Assembly (NCBI GenBank): GCA_020091685.1 | Contig: CM034601.1 | Coordinates: 1-64,000, forward strand | Source of the DNA: Lutjanus erythropterus | Taxonomy: Eukaryota > Chordata > Actinopteri > Lutjaniformes > Lutjanidae | Length of the DNA: 64,000 nt | Reading direction: 5' to 3' | Notes under the pieces: model-generated | Told to the model about the DNA's origin: nothing | Database searches by the model: none | The model's input: the letters and a program-made list of their open reading frames with translations, nothing else | Program-made: the position numbers and the translations under genes | Shown here: positions 37,201-47,281 of the stretch, in pieces | How positions within the stretch are numbered: the stretch's first letter is position 1 | Layout of the letters: each line of letters begins with the position of its first letter

Positions 37201-40200
37201 GGCAACAGATAACTGACATCGTTTATGAATGAAATATTGATAAATATTTTAAACTGCTAGTATTTCTGGTGCTGACTAGTGTGTGTGGGGACGTTTAATC
37301 GTATAGTCGTCCCCACCATGTGATGGTAACCATACTTTGAAGGGGTCATGCTTTTACCTGTCTGGACATGAAAAACACCTGATACAGTCCTTCTGACAGT
37401 AAAATGGTCTGTTTAAATCCAATCAACTGCAGTAATTCTGTTCTCAGTAGAAGAAAATGTGGGTAAGAAAACTGCTGCATGAAAAAAAAATACTGTGAAA
37501 CTGATATGATTTTTTTTTAAAAGTTGATATTAAAATTTTGTCATACCGCCCAGCCGTATCTGAGGCTCATACTTTTAAAGGGATAGATCACCCAAAAATT
37601 AAAATTCAGTGATTTTCTCCTGACTCTCATGTCTGCCTGATTGAAGGTCAGGTTTAGTTTTTTAGTCCACAAAACTCTGCTGGAGTTTCACAGGAAAACA
37701 GTGTTGCAGAATCTCCCAAACAATGGAAGTGAATGGAGACCAGTTTTCAAATGAAAAAAACAAAACAAACAAAATAAAAATATAAAACACGTCCATACTG
37801 GTTGTCTGGTGTAATCCAAGTATCCTAGAGCCCCAAAATGCCATTTGCACATTGTCACATCACACACACCCAGTTCAGACAGTGTGCATGTGAACATGGT
37901 GCCATGCTAAAGATCTACAGTGAAGATTCAGGATAAAAACATGGTGTAAATCAGGGGTCCCCAACCACCGGGCCAGGGACCAGTACCGGGCCATGGATCA
38001 TTTGGTACCGGGCCGCACAGAAACAATAAAAAGTTTTATTTTGATTTTTTTTTTTTTTTTAATTTGCGTTAGTCTGCATGGTATTTTATTTTGAAAAACA
38101 ATCACTTCCGTCCATGCCTCTTTCCAGCACTTAACTCAGTCGCAATTTTTTCCATGTAGCAGTAAGCCCTCAAACGAACTTTAGCAAAAATGAGTAAAAA
38201 ACAAACCTCGCTGGAGCGCTTCTTTGAAAAGTGGAAAAGGCCTAAAGATGAGACAACAGAAGGCTCCAAAACTGTCACCAAAAAGAAAACTACATTTAAA
38301 AGAAAATACCAAGAGTCCAACTTAAATTATGGGTTCATTGCAACAGATGATTCACATGCTCTGTGTAATATGTGGCGACCAGCTATCCAACAAAAGCTGC
38401 TTCCATTTCCAACATCCTGTCTTTTTGAAGTGGGATTTTCTGCAGTGACAGCAACAAGATTACGGAGTAGACTGGACATTAGGAACATGCTTCAGGTTTC
38501 ACTGTCTCCTATCGGCCCCTGATGGGACTGTCTAGTGGGGAAACAAGCTCAGAGCTCCCACTGAGTCTGCTTTATGGTGAGTTGTATTATATTATATAAA
38601 TTACAATGAAATAATAATAGAAATGAAAGTACATAATATAAAATAATTATATTTACATTATATTAGGGCTGGGCGATAAAACAATAAAGATAACTATCGT
38701 GAAATAACTTTTTCTCAATAGAAATATAAGACGTGGTCGATACAACGTCGATAGAACTCATTCCATCCATGTTTTGACAGACAACGCGAACAGCCAATGA
38801 TAATGAGAGTAGCGCCGCGCCGAACCAATCATGTGGTTGGAACAGAGCCACGTCAGGTTAGGTTGACGCACAGAGCGCAGATAGATGCGTTGGAGTAGCA
38901 GCCGGTAGCAGCACAGGTGTTTGGGCTGCTGCAGTCGTGCACACCAGTACGTCAGGAGTGGGAGAGATGAAAGAGAAAATGAGAGTCCCTTCGATAGAAA
39001 ATGTTAACGAAAACTGGAGCTTGTTTGTACAGAAGCTCGTTTCCACCACTGAAAGAAAAAAATATCCTCAAGGTAAGTCATAATAATGAGATAAAAAGTT
39101 GAAATTATGAGATAAAAAGTTGAAATTATGAGATAAAAACTGCGCATGCGCTTCAGTGACGCTGTCTTCAAAGGACCCTCCATCACCTTTCAGGCACAAC
39201 CATGGCGTGCATGGCGTGCATGGCGTGCATGGCGTGCTAGCGATATATAGTGCTACATACGGTAATAAACGTTACATTGCTTGAAGACGATATATGGTTC
39301 TTTCACAGTCAAAAAATATGATCAAAACTACAACAAGTGTTGATTAAAAGACTTTAAAATAATACCAAACTCCTAACATTTACAAAAGTCACCTCGAATA
39401 CTTACGTAGTAAACATATGGGCTTCCATATGTTTGTGTTCTCCTGTAAAACTTGAAAGCTTTTGACTGGTCAGAATTGAGATTTTAATTTATTATATATA
39501 CCTATTTTATTTATTTGAAATACAGTTGTATAATGTTTTACAGTACATTTGTTATGTTCAACTTTTGACAGAAAATAAATAATATTTAAACCAAAATTAA
39601 CCTTCTGATATCTTCACATCTCACTTAGGAGTAAAAGGGAACCTTTAAGCTTGACAGAAATTGTGATTTGATTTATATCGTGATATATATCGATATCGAC
39701 AGATAGGAAAAAAATTATCGTGATAAGATTTTTTTTCCATATCGCCCAGCCCTACATTATATATGTAATAATTTAATTATATATGATGCACTTTGTGTTT
39801 TGTTATGCGCGTGACCTCCCCTCACACACACACCCCTGCCGCTGGTCCGTGGAAAAATTGTCTTGCATAAAACCAGTCAGGTGTAAATGACGTCTTACAA
39901 GTCAACTTGGCATGTTGGAGCTTTAGGAGATTTGGATTAAGATAAGATAAGATAAGATATTCCTTTATTAGTCCCACAGTGGGGAAATTTCCAGTGTGAT
40001 TACACCAGACGAGCAGTATGGAGGCATTTTGTTTTTACTCTGTTTTTTTATGTTTTAAAACTGGCGAACTATCTCTTTAATACTTTAATGAGTGTTTTTG
40101 GTGGTGATTATTTGATATTTATGTGCATAGACATGTCTGTGTTACAAATTGCAGCACCTTGCCATGTAGTCCTTTTCAGTATTGCAGTTGTGCTATTTGG

Positions 40201-40531
40201 CCACAAGAGGGCTCTGCTGACCACAGAACTGTTCTTTCTGTCCAGTCACTGACTTAGAGTTCATTCATTTATTCATCGTCTGTAACCACTTATCCTTGAC
40301 GGGTCGCGGGGGGCTGGAGCCTATCCTAGCTGACACTGGCCGAGGGGCGGGGTACACTATGGACAAGTCGCCATTTCCTGAGTTAGAGTGTATTTAATAA
40401 ATATATAATAAATATATATCAGCCCCTCCAGGATGTTGAGATGTTGTAACAATTCATGAAAATTCAACCAATCCCTGTGAATTTTGCACAACCTAGCAAT
40501 ATTATATCTATCAATCTATACACACACACAC

Positions 40532-40603
<72 letters not shown>

Positions 40604-41338
40604 TTATTTATTTCTCACAGGCACTGTAAAGAATACAAGGTTTGTCCTCATCATTGACATTCATCAATAATCTGTCCACTTTTATTCTGTGCCCATTTGA
40701 GCCTTTTTATGGAGGATTATCTTTGTCTTTTTGCTGTGGTCACTTAGAACTTTGAATGAATTATACAAAAAAATCTCACTTTTGAAATGTTGACTTGCAC
40801 CTGCACTTTAATTACTAATACCTAAAAAATAATTGACTATATATTTTTAAATATTTTTTAAATCCCAATATTTTCACCACTCCTGAAGACAGCTGTCAAA
40901 ATCCTGACACTGAAATAACACGTTTCTGTCATGAACAAATCAGATTGTTTAAGTGAAATTTAACCAGTCTATTTTATTGAATCAAACTGGATAAATATTA
41001 ACATGTTGTTAATATGTTGAAAATGCAAATATGAAACTATTTAATATAGACTAATACTTGAAATTGATTACTTGTTTTCTTTAGAACCACACACACACAC
41101 AGCTCCATACCAGCATGTCCATCCCTGACCTAACTGTCCAACCAGTGGTCACTAAATTTTATTTGGATTGAGTCCCTGTGATTAAAGGAGCAGTCCAGAG
41201 TTATCATCTCTGTCACCAGTTTAATTAAAGTATAAATATTAACTTTGAAACTGTGACAGACAAACCTGAAGGGAAGCTGGGAGCAGACGGACCACCAGGA
41301 GGATGAGGAATGTACGGAGGAGGAGGAAGGTCACTCAT
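30679..41338 (-). CDS. cystm1: Cysteine-rich transmembrane module protein 1 (cystm1)
   Basis: Four coding exons are joined in frame: 41338-41266, 31773-31730, 31074-30897 and 30821-30679. They total 438 nt, giving 145 residues plus TGA. The first exon starts MSDLPPPPYIPHPPGG. Exons two and three continue a Pro/Gly/Tyr-rich cytoplasmic segment (YSTQPPGFPGSPYQ, YYQGPPGLMGPPGPY). The last exon has EPPKQSVFMVDQNR across its junction, a Gly/Ser linker and the module CLGACSAALCCCLWDML. The last part and PPK-x-V-x-V-x-DQ match CYSTM1, a small tail-anchored membrane protein of unclear function. Human CYSTM1 is 97 residues, so this version has a longer proline-rich part. The start is chosen because ATG directly opens this frame 19 bases after the acceptor. 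The first coding intron (31774-41265) is swollen by transposons. It is an LITAF-like proline-rich protein only superficially; the C-terminal cysteine pattern decides. Confidence 0.88.
31160..31258. repeat. Self-complementary TG/TA/CA microsatellite
   Basis: About ten TG units, then tatata, then about thirty CA units, in the intron between cystm1 coding exons 2 and 3. The TG and CA arms are complementary, so the tract can form a hairpin, and alternating purine-pyrimidine DNA favours Z-form. Confidence 0.95.
31880..32640. repeat. Degenerate repeat rich in ggttct/agaacc motifs
   Basis: Many short direct and inverted copies of agaaccc, gggttct and aagaacttttt occur over about 760 bp of the large cystm1 intron. 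I read this as an old internally repetitive mobile-element relic; no termini were found. Confidence 0.5.
32641..33164. other. Intronic DNA, no feature recognised
   Basis: Nothing beyond short incidental open frames is seen. Confidence 0.4.
33165..33500. repeat. Three-copy tandem repeat of about 120 bp
   Basis: Three diverged copies start near 33177, 33294 and 33417. Each has aaacttttgngatnaaaaag, gtggatt or aggattt followed by t-rich tcttcac, ctgcagcagca or ctgcagcaaca, and gagagctc near its end. They lie in the cystm1 intron just left of a hAT element. Confidence 0.75.
33501..34032. other. Intronic DNA, no gene recognised
   Basis: Open frames here (33645-34053, plus) lack any recognisable domain and are opposite to cystm1. 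Confidence 0.4.
34041..35238. mobile_element. Non-autonomous hAT element with 8-bp target duplication
   Basis: It begins TAGGGGGGGTTAATC, ends CACCACCCCTA, and is flanked by CAATCAAC at 34033-34040 and 35239-35246. The subterminal regions are full of cgatt and attaatcg words, as in other teleost elements of this type. No transposase is seen in the 1198 bp. Confidence 0.82.
35239..36128. other. Intronic DNA, no feature recognised
   Basis: Apart from a T-run near 35840, no recognisable element or exon is present. Confidence 0.4.
36129..37558. mobile_element. hAT-type element containing a minisatellite
   Basis: It begins TAGGCCTGTGCGGTAT, ends ATACCGCCCAGCCGTA, and is flanked by TCTGAGGC at 36121-36128 and 37559-37566. 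The termini and 8-bp duplication fit hAT. The 1430-bp interior is non-coding and holds the minisatellite at 36655-36953. Confidence 0.82.
36655..36953. repeat. Minisatellite of 33-35 bp units centred on GCTAACGTTAGC
   Basis: Ten copies of the perfect 12-bp palindrome GCTAACGTTAGC occur at a mostly regular 33-35 bp spacing. The spacers read tgcagcccgacacacagtgtg with C/T and one-base length variants. The array lies inside the hAT element at 36129-37558. The even spacing and near-identical units indicate recent expansion. Confidence 0.92.
38190..38522 (+). pseudogene. Internally deleted ZBED/hAT transposase ORF (110 codons)
   Basis: The first part (MSKKQTSLERFFEKWKRP, YGFIATDDSHA) is the N-terminus of ZBED5-like hAT proteins. 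The last part (LLPFPTSCLFEVGFSAVTAT, LRSRLDIRN, VSLSPI) is the extreme C-terminal dimerisation (hATC) region. The middle, including the BED finger and all catalytic residues, is missing. A short out-of-frame bridge hides the finger's Cys-x2-Cys, which appears as LCVIC in the next frame. The frame is open but cannot transpose. Confidence 0.78.
38664..39754. mobile_element. Non-autonomous hAT nested inside the ZBED hAT
   Basis: It begins TAGGGCTGGGCGAT and ends with the exact complement ATCGCCCAGCCCTA. It is flanked by CATTATAT at 38656-38663 and 39755-39762 (1091 bp). The interior is non-coding. It carries three copies of a gagataaaaagttgaaatta unit (39081-39139), also found in a tandem tract at 50884-51073. 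Confidence 0.92.
40258..40374. mobile_element. LINE/SINE 3'-end-like fragment
   Basis: The sequence ttcattcatttattcatcg, taaccacttatccttga, gggtcgcggggggctggagc, ctatcctagctgacact and ggcggggtacact is a very common teleost interspersed repeat end. I cannot place the family with certainty. Confidence 0.6.
40515..40604. repeat. CA/TA/TG microsatellite
   Basis: A short CA block, an (AT)n core and a long (TG)n run form a second self-complementary dinucleotide tract in the cystm1 intron. Confidence 0.95.
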
Positions 41339-41994
41339 CTGGATGGATGGATGGAATCTGAGAGAAGGCAGCAGAAATAATTACTACAGACTGGAGTGAA
41401 ATTAAGTCCTCCAGTTAATTCTGGATTTAGATTCCAGACTTTGTCTTGTAAAATTATGACTTTATATGCTGAAATAAGGTGAAAATAATGAACAAAATAA
41501 AGAAATTAATCTTCAGTTTTAAAAAAATGTTGTTTTGTTGTACTGTTTAAATGAATAAAGTGGTGTTGAACTGAGGTAAATCTCCAGTCATGTGACTTTT
41601 TAAATCACGTTGAGCTTCATTTTTCTACATGAATCATCTCCACTCAGGAACCCATCATTCCAAGCGTAATCTAATCTACTGTTTCCATGGAAACCACAGG
41701 ATAGAAACAGACAGCTCAGTGTTTTTCCATCAAACAGACATTTTATTTGTTTGGAGAAAATGAGCCAGTAAACATGTTTCCAGTTAAACCGGTTGAAGCT
41801 TCTGCACTCACAGCTGTCAGACGACACATCAAGAAAAAATACTTTCACAAGTTTACATTTTTATTTATTGTCTTATGGACTGAGAGAGAAGAACGTTGAG
41901 TTACAGATGAACACATGAGGCTGTATGTCGGTGATCAAACAAAATCTCAAATCTGAAAAATCCAAACATCCCGGAAAAAGCTTCAGTTGTTTTA

Positions 41995-42445
41995 ATTAAA
42001 ATTTGACCCAGAAAGACGTCATTTCCACCATGTTTTTAGTCTAAATATCAGCTGTATCCTCTCAGACCTGATCCTCGTCCACACGCCTGCAGCGGGTCAC
42101 AGACTCTCGACCAAACGACGCGACTGCAGCAAAGAAATGATGTTCCTCTTCTATGTCGAAGTCCTCGAACATTTTCTTCTTTGTTGAAAGTTTGTGAAAT
42201 CAACTATACACATAACAAGTCAGTGTTTGTGAGCAGATCTCTCTCTGTTGTCCGAGTCTCTTCCAGGAAGCATGTAAACACAGATGTGAAGGTGTCGAGA
42301 TCTCGTATATCTCGTGTCGTGTCGTTTGGTCGAGAGCCTGTGACCTGCTTCAGGCGTGCACACGAGGATCAGGTCTGAGAGGGTACAGCTGATATTTAGA
42401 CTAAAAACATGGTGGAAATGACGTCTTTCTGGGTCAAATTTTAAT
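41995..42445. repeat. Long inverted repeat, 130-bp arms
   Basis: The arm 41995-42124 (aaatttgacccagaaagacg, ccaccatgtttttagtctaa, ctctcgaccaaacgac) is matched in reverse complement by 42316-42445 with few mismatches. The loop is about 191 bp. It lies upstream of the cystm1 start codon, in the intron between the probable 5' UTR exon and the first coding exon. Confidence 0.88.
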
Positions 42446-42449
42446 GTTG

Positions 42450-42699
42450 CAGCTTATGGACACTTGGATCACACCACACGAGCAGTACGGAGACATTTTG
42501 TGGGTTTTTTGTGGTCTTTTTTACATTTTAAAACTGGTCACCGTTCACTTCAGTTGTTCTGGATTTGTCTGCAGTTCAGTTTTTTGCTGAAGCTCCAGGA
42601 GAGTTTTATGAACTGGAGATCTTCATCATCCTCACATCAGAACAGGGGGAGGAGACACTGAGGGAAAGTTCAGTTTTGGGTGAACTATCACTTTAAGTA
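42450..42699 (-). mobile_element. TTAA MITE end, same family as 37575-40080
   Basis: It shares tacattttaaaactggtcac and cacacgagcagtacgg-type blocks with the stack at 37575-40080 and ends ttgggtgaactatcactttaa at 42696-42699. The opposite terminus was not found; the inverted repeat at 41995-42445 may be its rearranged interior. Confidence 0.65.
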
Positions 42700-43494
42700 T
42701 AAACTCATGGTACTTGTGGGTTGATTTATCAGAGATTTTCTATTTTATTTTTTCTACTTCTACTCCACTAGAAACTGACAGCTTTAGTTACTAGTTACTT
42801 TTCAGTTCAGTTCAGTTTAGGATTACAGTTTTTCATTCCTTGTCCATCCAGTGAAAACCATGTAACTCCAAATGTGTTGATGTTGAATGTTTGTGAATCT
42901 GTACACACGTTTGTGTTACCTTGTATTACTGAAGTACATTTAATATCAGATATTTCAATACTTTTACTTACGTACCTACATGGGTGACATTCACTTTTAC
43001 TGAAGTAACAGTTTAGTACAGTATCTTTACTTGTCCTCAGGCCCAACTTTATAAAAACTTACGTTTTAAATTATTATTCACTTTAATCTTAACATGAGAA
43101 ATGAAACCAGCCTCTATAATGACGGATTAACAATGCAACAGAATAAAGAACTGAATATTGTTATTAGTGGTTACAAACGACGAACCATTAAACACTTTTT
43201 TTTCTAGAGTTTTTACAATTTTTTTCTGAATCGTCTTCGTCAGAATTCAGCTTGAACAGCGGGAGCGCAGTGTCACTGATTCAGAAAGAAATATCGAATT
43301 TATAAGTAAAAGCTTCTGATTATTGTAACTTTCTGAAGGCCGAACTGAGCCTGAAACAAACAGACACGATCACATAATTACTGGATGTTACCTGAGCGGT
43401 ATATCATCACTTTAAATTAAAACGAAGTTTAAACTGTCCGTTTCTTCAATAGAGTCTGGTGTGTGTGGCAGAATCTGAACTTACCTTCAGTTAC

Positions 43495-43690
43495 AGACCA
43501 ACTTGTAGATGTAAACCGATAACGTCCTCTGTCTGTCCCTCTGCTGTCTGGCTGTCTGTCTGTCTGTCCCTCTGCTGTCTGTCTGTCTGTCTGTCCCTCT
43601 GCTGTCTGCCGATTGACACTTCGACGGATCGCGAGGAAGCAGCTGTTAGCGGCACGAGGACAGGGTGAGGTCGGAGGGACACGTCCCAAC
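43495..43690 (-). other. cystm1: Probable non-coding first exon and promoter of cystm1
   Basis: On the minus strand a sequence ending CTGAAG is followed by GTAAGT at 43494, a strong donor. The next acceptor (ttctctcag at 41358) leads directly into 19 untranslated bases and the cystm1 ATG. The exon contains CTGT/ACAG tetranucleotide repeats. A CpG-richer block lies at its 5' side (43610-43690, with cgacggatcgcgagg). The transcription start is a guess. Confidence 0.55.
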
Positions 43691-43699
43691 ACTTCTGCT

Positions 43700-44037
43700 G
43701 AATCTCCTCTCTCTGTTTCACCTCCCTCCTTCCCTCTCTTTCTCTCTGTCCTTTATTTTTGTCCTTTTTTGAAAAAACAATCTTTATTTATCGATGAAAA
43801 GTTTTAGTTTATTTATCAGCTAAAAACTGAGCAATCAGACACAGTTGTCTATTTTTTATTTACTTGTATTAATGCAATAATAATTACATTTTAAATATTT
43901 ATACATTCATCAGATATATTTTATCAATGCTCATAACAATCCTAAAAATTCAGCTCATTCATTATTATTAACCAGTCCAGCCTCTGTGGTATCCATGGTA
44001 ACCAGGGATAGTAACAGTCCACCAGGTCAGATCCAGG
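43700..44037. other. AT-rich intergenic DNA
   Basis: No feature is recognised. Confidence 0.4.
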
Positions 44038-45660
44038 CAGTGGTGGAAAGAGTACTAAAAATCTGTACTCAAGTATAAGTACTGTTACATGGCTAAAATA
44101 TTACTCAGCTACAAGAAAAAGTACTGGTTTTAGAAAAATAAATAAAGTAAAATCATTCAGTATTTTTCTCAGAGTATTAGTTTCTCTCTCTGTTCTGCTC
44201 AGTGGTCACCTCCACAAACTAGGGCTCCAAATTTTGTCAGTTTTCATTAATAATAATTGGAAATGCTAACAATCAAATAATAATTAATAATTTATAAGAT
44301 CCAAAATGCTTGTTTTTTTCAAAGTTTTTCTTCATTTTTTGGTATTTTTTCTCATTTTAATTCCAACTTCAAGTTTCCAGCAAACAAAACAAAGTCAAAT
44401 GAGGTTCAGTTACTGACAAAACTACTGATTAAATATGCATGAATACATTTTTAATTTGTTAAATTCTTAACTGCAATTAATCAACTGATGATCAGTCATT
44501 AACATCATAACTCCAAACGTGCTGCTGCAGCGTTTTGTTTCATTTTTTGTTTGTCTTTGTTTTCATTAGTCAGTGGTGGACGGTAACAAAGTACAGTTAC
44601 TTGAGTACTATACTTAAGTACATTTTTGAGTATCTGTACTTTACTTGTTTTTTTGTAAACTTCTGACTTTCACTCATTTCAAAGACAAACATTGTATTTT
44701 TGACTCATTTCAAGGACGGTTATTGTTCCTCGTTACTTTTAGGCGAAGTGTAACTTTGAAGTCAGCTGTTGATGTTTTTTTCTTTTCTAAAATGTGATTG
44801 GTCACATGACGTGTCCCTCACAGAAGGAAACCAATCACAGTAGCTCCTCTCAACTGGGACTGATGTAAAAACAGAAATATATCATCCTGACATGTTCTGT
44901 AACAAGAACAAACAAGCTCCTCCTCTTTCAGTCAAACTAAACTCAGTGATGGTGACGGCAGGAGAAAAACTAAATTAAATGTCAAGATGTTATTATAATT
45001 AGAAAAAGAGAAATAATTCCAGGTAGCTTTTAATGTTGGCTTGGTGAAAAATACCACATAATTCATGTATATATACATGTAGGAGAAATCCTTACAGTCG
45101 GCTTCAATCTAATTTTATGATGTGATTTTAATACAGTTACATCAGAAACTAACAATAACTGTCCTTTTTGTTTCTGATTGTATTTCTATGCTGAAGTTTT
45201 TACAGGTGTTTCTATTGGCAGGTCAGTTCATCATCAGGTGGTTTCAGAGTTTCGAGGTTCTGTAAATTCACTGTGAAAACAATACAGCATGTACTGCTAT
45301 TACACAATGTACTTTATAATTTGTAAGTTTGAATACTTAAGTATTTTTAAAAGCAAGTATTGTAGTACTTGAGAAAAATTTTGACTGAGCAACTTTCACT
45401 TGTAGTTGAGTAATATTTGACCAGGAGTATCTGTACTTTGACTTGAGTACTGGGATTGAGTCCACCGCTGTCTGATTGTGATCAGATCACCTGATTGGCT
45501 ATTAAAATGCAGATGAAATGTTTGGACATTGATTCAAATTGTACTCAGTACTCAATTTTCTGATTTTAAAAGTAACTAAGTAGATTACGTAGTGTCATGC
45601 ATACTTGAGTAAGAGTAAAAATAGAAAATGTGAAAATCTACTCATAAAACTACAAGTACC
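44038..45660. repeat. Overlapping copies of a gtacttga-rich interspersed repeat
   Basis: One copy begins cagtggtggaaagagtact at 44038. A second begins cagtggtggacggtaaca at 44571 and ends gagtccaccgctg near 45473, giving an inverted end pair. The remainder of the first seems to resume at 45545-45660 (agtaactaagtagattacgt). Fragments of the same family occur at 42880-43020 and 54276-54420. This is a hAT-like non-autonomous element nested in a relative. Confidence 0.6.
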
Positions 45661-45887
45661 CAAAAAAAACAAATGTCTTGTTGACTTGAAAAGATGGAAT
45701 GAATCTTCTGAACATCCAGTGTTGACGTCCACCTGAGAGTTAGCTCTAATTTAGCAAATAAAATTCTGTCTCACACTTTCTCCATATATGTTGCTAATGA
45801 ATCAAACTATTTATTTGAGTAATCACAAATTTAAAAGAAATTCATTAGTCTCATGTCAATGTCCTGCACTTGTCTTTATGTCCACAG

Positions 45888-45984
45888 ACATCGAAACCTC
45901 GTCAGAGGTTAAAAAAATCAGTCCTGATTTTGACATTGCACAGTCGTACAGATTTGATCCTGGACCAAACAACACAATGGACAG
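45888..45984 (+). other. Candidate plus-strand exon, unidentified
   Basis: An open 97-bp stretch between a tccacag acceptor and a CAG|GTGAAG donor encodes IETSSEVKKISPDFDIAQSY followed by RFDPGPNN. Composition and splice borders are exon-like, but I do not recognise a family and see no partner exons nearby. It may be an orphan exon, a pseudo-exon or chance. Confidence 0.25.
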
Positions 45985-46022
45985 GTGAAGCCCCGCCCCC
46001 TCCTGTGTGCTCCATGTAGTTA

Positions 46023-47281
46023 CCAGAGGCGCAACTACCTACTTCCTGAGGGGTATGCAGACACATTATAGCCCCCCCCTTTCTTTTTCCTTTTCTTCAG
46101 TGTTTAAGTGTATAAATCTTATTTATTCATGGACTTATAAAATATAAGACTTTTATTTTAAGTAACATATTAATTAGTTTTTGTGGCCTCACTAGTTTAA
46201 TTATTCCTACCTGATGTCATCACTGGTCTCCTCTATAGCAGATATGACCTCATATCTGTCTCCTTCACCCCTTTTTCTCCACTAATTCATATGGTCAAAC
46301 AAGCTTTGTTTAATAGCTTTGAATAAATTACACATCTTGCTAATGCAATTTTTCAATATAAATAATATTTAGAAATTAATCACTTGATATCAGGTGACTG
46401 TTCCTACACTTCCACCTAATATTAGACCAACCTGTCCTCTTCCCGTCTCTCCTGATTCTCTCTCTCTTCTTCTCTTCTTTCTCTCCATCCTCACACCTGA
46501 ATCACATCAACTTTGTGTTAAGGAGGTTTAAAAAACACAGCAGTCAAACCACATATAAAAAACATGACATTTTAATTTTAAATTATATTCATATTGGATC
46601 AGTTTGGAAATCCTTTGGAGAAATCAATTTTTAAATAAACTCAATAATATCTCATTGGAAACAAATCTAAAACGTCACTAAATGAAATCAGATTCCTGAC
46701 ATGACGTTTTGAAAGAATGAAGAAGGTGTTTCAGTATCAGATCCTTCCTCCCACAGTTCACCTGTGGTTTTACTAGTAGTAACTTTATCTAACCTGAATA
46801 TTTACAAGCCTCATCTTGATACACTGACGTAACTTACCCACTGTCTTTCAACCACTTTGAAAAGCTTTTTTTCATCCCTTCGAAAGATTTCTCCTTCTCA
46901 CTCTTCCGTTTTCTATTTTGTGCCCCCGAGAGCTTTCTTTTCTTTTCTGCCTCTCCATCTTTAGCTCCCTGTCATTTGATGTGACAACACGAAGCAAATG
47001 AAAAAAAAAAACCCAAAAAAACGCTCCAGCGCGTGCTCAAGGGGCGCGCACTGGAACGCCTATAGTGTGTGTGGGAGGGGGCGAGAGGAGGGGAGCGGAG
47101 GGGCGCCTAATTAGTGACATGCCCCTCTGTTATTGATCATATCATTTACACGTGCATAAACAGCTGTTAAATACAGAAAATGCCGACTCGAAATAATTTT
47201 TCCCCCATCACTTTGGCGCCCCCTCTAGCGTGGCGCCCCTATGCGCCGCGTATAGTGCATACCCACTTTTTGCGCTACTGG
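46023..47281. mobile_element. DNA element with 6-bp flanking duplication, class uncertain
   Basis: It begins CCAGAGGCGCAAC, ends TTGCGCTACTGG (near complement), and is flanked on both sides by TAGTTA (46017-46022 and 47282-47287). GC-rich subterminal parts (gcgcgcactggaacgcc, ggcgccccctctagcgtgg) contrast with an AT-rich middle. No transposase is recognisable. The duplication length does not fit hAT (8), Tc1 (TA) or piggyBac (TTAA). Confidence 0.72.

Larger units (their letters stand above)
37952..39880 (+). mobile_element. ZBED-type hAT (Charlie-like) derivative inserted in the TTAA element
   Basis: It starts CAGGGGTCCCCAACCACC and ends after ggtccgtggaaaaattgtct with aaccagtcag. It is flanked by GTGTAAAT at 37944-37951 and 39881-39888. 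The left terminus is the classical Charlie/ZBED end, whereas the right terminus seems shortened. It contains a deleted transposase frame (38190-38522) and was itself interrupted by the element at 38664-39754. Confidence 0.85.
37575..40080. mobile_element. TTAA-flanked (piggyBac-type) MITE, outermost element of a nested stack
   Basis: The outer ends are TTAA followed by aagggatagatcaccc (37575) and, complementary to it, gcgaactatctctttaa (ending 40080). TTAA duplications and termini of this type are those of piggyBac-like teleost MITEs. Without the inserted elements the unit is about 560 bp. Related ends occur at 42450-42699 and 62600-62675. A 58-bp insert with an (ataag)n head at about 39940-39997 is flanked by gatta on both sides and looks like a retroposon tail. 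Confidence 0.8.

Noticed and set aside
43459-43721. Thr/Asp/Arg-rich and Cys/Leu-rich frames at the cystm1 5' end
   Set aside because: Translations of the CTGT/ACAG repeat in the probable untranslated exon.
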